A stretch of 64,000 nucleotides of DNA from Oscillospiraceae bacterium (GTDB lineage: Bacteria > Bacillota > Clostridia > Oscillospirales > Acutalibacteraceae), in contig CACYHA010000023.1 in NCBI GenBank assembly GCA_902774035.1, forward strand, positions 1 to 64,000, given 5' to 3'. The notes under the pieces are model-generated. The model worked only from the letters and a program-made list of their open reading frames with translations. It ran no database searches and was not told the DNA's origin. The position numbers were made by a program, and so were the translations under genes. Below are positions 60,013 to 64,000 of this stretch, one piece after another. How positions within the stretch are numbered: the stretch's first letter is position 1; each line of letters begins with the position of its first letter.

Positions 60013-61221
60013 TCAGTTCATATACGATTCCAGCTCGGTGCGAATCGCCTTGATGAAATCATCGCTGTTCAAAATGCGCGGTGTACTCCCCTGCCACATG
60101 AGGGCAAGATCCTTCGTCATCCGGCCGCTTTCGATCACGGCAAGCGAGGCTTTTTCGAGCTTATTCGCAAAGTCGACCAGCGGCGCGTTGCCGTCCAGCT
60201 CGCCGCGCTTGCGCAGCGCGCCCGACCAGGCAAAGATCGTGGCGATCGGGTTGGTGGAGGTCTGCTCGCCTTCCAGATAGCGATAATAGTGGCGGGTCAC
60301 CGTGCCATGGGCGGCCTCATATTCAAAGTTGCCGTCGGGAGAGACAAGGACGCTGGTCATCATGGCAAGGGAGCCGAAAGCTGTGGAGACCATGTCGCTC
60401 ATCACGTCGCCGTCGTAGTTCTTGCAGGCCCAGATATAGCCGCCTTTGGAGCGGATCACGCGGGCCACGGCGTCGTCGATCAGGGTATAGAAGTAGGTGA
60501 TGCCCGCCTGTTCAAACTTTTCTTTGTATTCCTTTTCGAAGATTTCGGCAAAGATCAGCTTGAAGGTCTGGTCATACTGCTTGGAGATCGTGTCCTTTGT
60601 GGAAAACCAGAGGTCCTCCTTTGCATCAAGGGCATAATTGAAGCAGGAACGGGCAAAGGATTCGATGGAAGAATCTTTGTTGTACATGCCCTGCAGCACG
60701 CCGCCGCACTCAAAGTCATAGATCGTTGCGCGTTTGGTCTCGCCGTCCTCGGCGGTGAAAAGCAGTTCGGCCTTGCCCGGCTTTGTGACGCGGAACTCCG
60801 TTGCCTTGTAAACGTCGCCGTAGGCGTGACGGGCGATGGTGATCGGCTTTTCCCAGCTTCTCACGGCGGGCTTGACGCCGCTGACAAGGATCGGTGTGCG
60901 GAACACAGTGCCGTCAAGAATGGCGCGGATCGTACCGTTCGGGCTTTTCCACATCTCCTTGAGATGATATTCCTCCACACGCTGGGCGTTGGGCGTGATC
61001 GTTGCGCATTTGACGCCGACATGGTGTTTTTTAATCGCCTCGCCCGCATCGATGCTGACCTGATCGTTCGTTTCGTCGCGGTACGGAAGACCGAGATCAT
61101 AGTATTCCGTGTTCAGCTCCACAAACGGCAGCAGCAGCTCCTCTTTGATCGTTTTCCAGAGGATGCGCGTCATTTCGTCGCCGTCCATCTCCACGATGGT
61201 GTTCATTTTGATTCTTTCCAT
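60013..61221 (-). CDS. icd: NADP-dependent isocitrate dehydrogenase
   Basis: The 402-residue protein begins MERIKMNTIVEMDGDEMTRI after GGGGAG and has the substrate motif MWKSPNGTIRAIL, the metal-binding YDGDVMSDMV and the C-terminal HGTVTRHYYRYLEG of the homodimeric eukaryote-type NADP-IDH. It makes 2-oxoglutarate and NADPH from isocitrate, supplying glutamate. With the aconitase-family gene upstream it covers two steps towards 2-oxoglutarate. Confidence 0.93.
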   Translation of the reverse strand: MERIKMNTIVEMDGDEMTRILWKTIKEELLLPFVELNTEYYDLGLPYRDETNDQVSIDAGEAIKKHHVGVKCATITPNAQRVEEYHLKEMWKSPNGTIRAILDGTVFRTPILVSGVKPAVRSWEKPITIARHAYGDVYKATEFRVTKPGKAELLFTAEDGETKRATIYDFECGGVLQGMYNKDSSIESFARSCFNYALDAKEDLWFSTKDTISKQYDQTFKLIFAEIFEKEYKEKFEQAGITYFYTLIDDAVARVIRSKGGYIWACKNYDGDVMSDMVSTAFGSLAMMTSVLVSPDGNFEYEAAHGTVTRHYYRYLEGEQTSTNPIATIFAWSGALRKRGELDGNAPLVDFANKLEKASLAVIESGRMTKDLALMWQGSTPRILNSDDFIKAIRTELESYMN

Positions 61222-61234
61222 GGTTCTTCTCCCC

Positions 61235-61930
61235 TTACTTGGTTGGTTCTTTTGTTGAAAGGCTCCTGATCCGGGCGTTCGCCTGATCCGGCAGCGTGGT
61301 CGTCATATTGTCCGGCGCAAGGCGCAGCACTTTTTTCATCTGGCAGTCGTTGCGAACCGTCCAGATGGAGACCAGCAGTCCGTGTTTACGGAACGTGTTC
61401 ACAAGCAGCGGCGTTGCGTTCAAAAAGTTGCAGTTCATGCCGATGGCACCGCATCTCTGCGTGGTTTTGACCAGCCGATGCGCATAGGAAACGCTGAATT
61501 TCAAAAACGGATTGATGTTGATGTTGAGATAATACGGGATCTTCGGTGCGTCTCGTCGCACACGTTCGGTTTCGCCCTTCGGCACGCCGGTGAAAAACAC
61601 CTGCTCCAGCACGCCGCATGCTTCGGCAAGGGCCTGCAGGGCGGCGCAACGGTCAAACACCTTCAGATCAAGGTTCATCCGCTTGTCCGGATACTGCGCA
61701 AGCACTTCAAAGGCTGCCCGCAGCGGCACGGCGTCGTCCGGCGCCTGATGGCCGTGAAAAAGGGCAAGCTCGCCGTCCGCAAAGGTGCAGATATCCACCT
61801 CAACGATGTCCGCGTTCTGCAGACCGACCGTCAGGGATTCCAGCGAATTTGCCGGGGTATCCATGCAGCCGGAATGCGCCGTCACGGTAAACCCGGCAGG
61901 CAGATGACAGAAAGCCTCGTTCCGTTTCAT
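61235..61930 (-). CDS. glycerophosphodiester phosphodiesterase-like (GDPD) protein
   Basis: The 231-residue protein has the GDPD barrel: AHSGCMDTPANSLESL, VEVDICTFADGELALFHG and LDLKVFDRCAALQALAE. The Glu-Asp pair (VEVD) and the His of FHG, which are the catalytic residues in the family, are present; the usual PENT is PANS and the usual HD is HG, variants seen in clostridial relatives. It would hydrolyse glycerophosphodiesters or a related phosphodiester. It stands between the aconitase and icd genes with gaps of 9 and 13 bases, an odd place for a lipid enzyme. Confidence 0.84.
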   Translation of the reverse strand: MKRNEAFCHLPAGFTVTAHSGCMDTPANSLESLTVGLQNADIVEVDICTFADGELALFHGHQAPDDAVPLRAAFEVLAQYPDKRMNLDLKVFDRCAALQALAEACGVLEQVFFTGVPKGETERVRRDAPKIPYYLNININPFLKFSVSYAHRLVKTTQRCGAIGMNCNFLNATPLLVNTFRKHGLLVSIWTVRNDCQMKKVLRLAPDNMTTTLPDQANARIRSLSTKEPTK

Positions 61931-61939
61931 TTTTTCACC

Positions 61940-64000
61940 TTATTTCATCTGAGCTTTGTAGTAGTTCATCAGGCAGCCTTCGAGGATGATCGTTTTTTCA
62001 TCCTCCGTCAGACCTTTGACGTAAAGCGTGATGTCCTTCACGCCGTCCCCTGCGATCACCTTGGCGGGAATGGTCTCCACACCGTTTTGGATCGCGCTGC
62101 GGATGCCGGGCACAAAGACATAATCGCCGACCTCATAGGGGAAGGGCGTGTCCTTGTCAAGCGTGAACGGCAGAATGCCCCAGTTGATGCAGTTGGAGCG
62201 GTAGCGCTTCGTGGCAAAGGCATAGCAGATGTTTGCAAAGCCGCCGAGCACCTTCTGGCAGGAAGCGGCCTGTTCGCGGGCGGAACCGTCGCCGGGACGG
62301 TTGGCAAAGACGCAGGAGCCGAACTGGGTGTGCTTTGCGGTTTCGGCGGCGTCGTCCGTGACCTTTGAAAGCACGGCGATCACCTCGTCGGAACCGCCGG
62401 CGCGGCGTTTTGCCTCCTCGGCGGCCACAGCCTTGGCGCGGGGCACATACTGCGGTTCGCGGCGGGAAAGGGCAAATTCGGAAAGGCGCAGCGGATTGGA
62501 GCGGTAGGAGGAGGTTTCGCCCGAGGGGATCAGCTCATCCGTGGTCGTCACGTCGTCATGCAGCACGGCGGCGAGCTTGACCAGCAGGTTCTCCTCCAGG
62601 GCGTACATCTGCGGCCAGTCGGTGATATTCGGGCCGAAGCGCAGCTCCGCCTCTGGGTCGGCCTTGCCGAAGCCCTGATAGACACGGCGGTCGTAAACGC
62701 CCTTTTCGAAGCTGTATTCATAGGAAACACTGTCGTAATCCACGTCGGTCGCGGCGGTGAGGATGCCGCCTGCCGCTGCCGTGGCGGCAATGGAGCGGGC
62801 ATCCACAAGCGCAACGGAGGAAAGCTGGCCGTCGCCGGGCTTGCTGCCCTCGCGGTTCGGGAAGTTGCGCGTGGTGTGGCGGATCGAAAGGCCGTTGTTG
62901 GCCGGAACGTCGCCGGCGCCGAAGCATGGACCGCAGAAGCAGGGTTTGAAGACCGCACCGGCCTCCAGCAGCTTTTGCTGGACACCGTTTTTCAGCAGCG
63001 CCAGATTGATCGGCACGCTGGAAGGATAGACCGACAGGCTGAAATAGCCGTCGCCGGTGGATTTTCCGTCAAGGATCGCAGCCGCCTCGCAGATGCTTTC
63101 GAACATGCCGCCGGAGCAGCCCGCGATCACGCCCTGATCGACATAGATGCCTTCGGGACGGATCTTGTCCTGCAGGGAGAAGTTGACCTTGCTGCCGAAC
63201 TGGGCCTTTGCCGCTGCTTCCACATCGCGCAGCAAACCCGGATTTGCCTGAAGCTCATGGATGGTAAAGGCGTTGGAGGGGTGGAACGGCAAAGCGATCA
63301 TGCTTTCCATTTTGGAAAGATCGATGCGGATGGCCATATCGTAATACGCGCCGTCCTGCGGCTGCAGCGCTTTGTAGTCCTGCGGCCTGCCGTGAACGGT
63401 ATAGAACTTTTGGATCTCGTCGTCTGTCTCCCAGATGGAGGAAAGGCACGCGGTCTCGGTGGTCATCACGTCGATGCCGATGCGGAAATCGGCGGAAAGG
63501 TTTTTCACGCCCGGGCCGACGAATTCCAGCACCTTGTTCGTCACGAGACCTTCCTTGAACACCGCGCCGCAAAGGGCGATCGCAACGTCGTGGGGACCGA
63601 CGCCCTTGGGCGGTTTTCCTTCGAGATAGACGCAGACGACCTGCGGCGCCGGAATGTCCCAGGTGTTCTTCAAAAGCTGCTTGACCAGCTCCGGGCCGCC
63701 CTCGCCGACACCCATGGTACCCAGCGCGCCGTAGCGCGTGTGGCTGTCGGAGCCGAGCAGCATGTTGCCGCATTTTGCCATCTCTTCCCGAGCGTACTGG
63801 TGGATGACCGCCTGATTCGCCGGGACGTAGATGCCGCCGTATTTTTTCGCCGCGGAAAGACCGAAAACGTGGTCGTCCTCGTTGATCGTTCCGCCGACGG
63901 CGCAAAGGCTGTTGTGGCAGTTGGTCAGCGCGTAGGGGATCGGGAACTCCTTCAGGCCGCTGGCGCGCGCCGTCTGGATGATGCCGACATAGGTGATGTC
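61940..64000 (-). CDS. aconitase-family hydratase, 5' end outside the window
   Basis: The gene runs off the right edge. The visible 686 residues include LTNCHNSLCAVGGTINEDDH, GSDSHTRYGALGTMGVGEGG and a cysteine-containing CFCGPCFGAGD, features of the aconitase superfamily that bind the [4Fe-4S] cluster and citrate/isocitrate. The C terminus ends YKAQMK. The order aconitase, GDPD, icd suggests an operon for 2-oxoglutarate and glutamate supply. Whether the substrate is citrate or another hydroxyacid cannot be read without the missing N terminus and a comparison. Confidence 0.88.
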   Translation of the reverse strand, partial: DITYVGIIQTARASGLKEFPIPYALTNCHNSLCAVGGTINEDDHVFGLSAAKKYGGIYVPANQAVIHQYAREEMAKCGNMLLGSDSHTRYGALGTMGVGEGGPELVKQLLKNTWDIPAPQVVCVYLEGKPPKGVGPHDVAIALCGAVFKEGLVTNKVLEFVGPGVKNLSADFRIGIDVMTTETACLSSIWETDDEIQKFYTVHGRPQDYKALQPQDGAYYDMAIRIDLSKMESMIALPFHPSNAFTIHELQANPGLLRDVEAAAKAQFGSKVNFSLQDKIRPEGIYVDQGVIAGCSGGMFESICEAAAILDGKSTGDGYFSLSVYPSSVPINLALLKNGVQQKLLEAGAVFKPCFCGPCFGAGDVPANNGLSIRHTTRNFPNREGSKPGDGQLSSVALVDARSIAATAAAGGILTAATDVDYDSVSYEYSFEKGVYDRRVYQGFGKADPEAELRFGPNITDWPQMYALEENLLVKLAAVLHDDVTTTDELIPSGETSSYRSNPLRLSEFALSRREPQYVPRAKAVAAEEAKRRAGGSDEVIAVLSKVTDDAAETAKHTQFGSCVFANRPGDGSAREQAASCQKVLGGFANICYAFATKRYRSNCINWGILPFTLDKDTPFPYEVGDYVFVPGIRSAIQNGVETIPAKVIAGDGVKDITLYVKGLTEDEKTIILEGCLMNYYKAQMK

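Overview
The window is a piece of a Firmicute chromosome, most likely a spore-forming, anaerobic, gut or rumen type Clostridia of the Oscillospiraceae/Acutalibacteraceae kind (inference). The reasons are: a spoIIGA-sigE sporulation pair, ferredoxin-linked 2-oxoacid metabolism, T-box control, HPr with the regulatory serine, Firmicute promoters (TTGACA-17-TATAAT) and AGGAGG ribosome sites, high-GC coding DNA with AT-rich spacers, and many secreted glycan-active enzymes.

Bases 1-7620 are the right part of a small integrative element, probably a phage satellite or IME, whose other end lies left of the window. It has an XRE repressor with a palindromic operator-promoter, two small early proteins, a minus-strand replication block (small proteins, a winged-helix/excisionase-like protein, a CHC2-Toprim-helicase protein), a DUF6076-like AT-rich gene and a tyrosine integrase with an HTH domain set into it. 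The integrase faces the 3' end of an initiator tRNA-fMet gene, the likely attachment site.

Bases 7.7-18.8 kb hold mscS, prs, ptsH, then a long operon led by a T-box with a probable Ile (AUC) specifier: an HTH-cupin-acyl-CoA synthetase fusion, a P-loop ATPase, an RCC1-like lipoprotein, the four subunits of a VOR-type ketoacid:ferredoxin oxidoreductase, and ilvE. Read in the synthetic direction, this would turn branched short-chain acids into branched-chain amino acids when charged tRNA runs low. This is the most interesting system in the window.

Bases 18.9-31.4 kb hold a GH2 enzyme, a secreted tyrosine phosphatase broken by one in-frame stop, an SGNH esterase, and an eight-gene minus-strand housekeeping operon (cupin, tmk, DJ-1, 5-FTHF ligase, mltG, U32/TrhP, two flavoproteins). 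Bases 31.5-37.8 kb hold secreted Fn3 and CAP proteins, a double-domain ThyX, spoIIGA-sigE and a PNPOx-like protein. Bases 37.7-51.2 kb hold YitT, a chagasin-like inhibitor, a GH106-like enzyme with an SGNH partner, an unusual lipase-like protein with Cys in place of the nucleophile Ser, a secreted metallo-beta-lactamase/TIM-barrel fusion, a GH99/WbsX-like enzyme, a CofE-like ligase and a GH13 glucosidase.

Bases 51.2-52.3 kb hold three tiny, related, separately transcribed acidic amphipathic peptide genes. The window ends with hinT, alaS, a CtpE-like P-type ATPase, GH16, a ZIP transporter, icd, a GDPD-like protein and a cut aconitase-family gene. Three large multi-arm inverted-repeat elements (23.4, 48.4 and 58.0 kb) and a family of 7-bp tandem repeats lie between or inside genes and are not explained by ordinary terminators.
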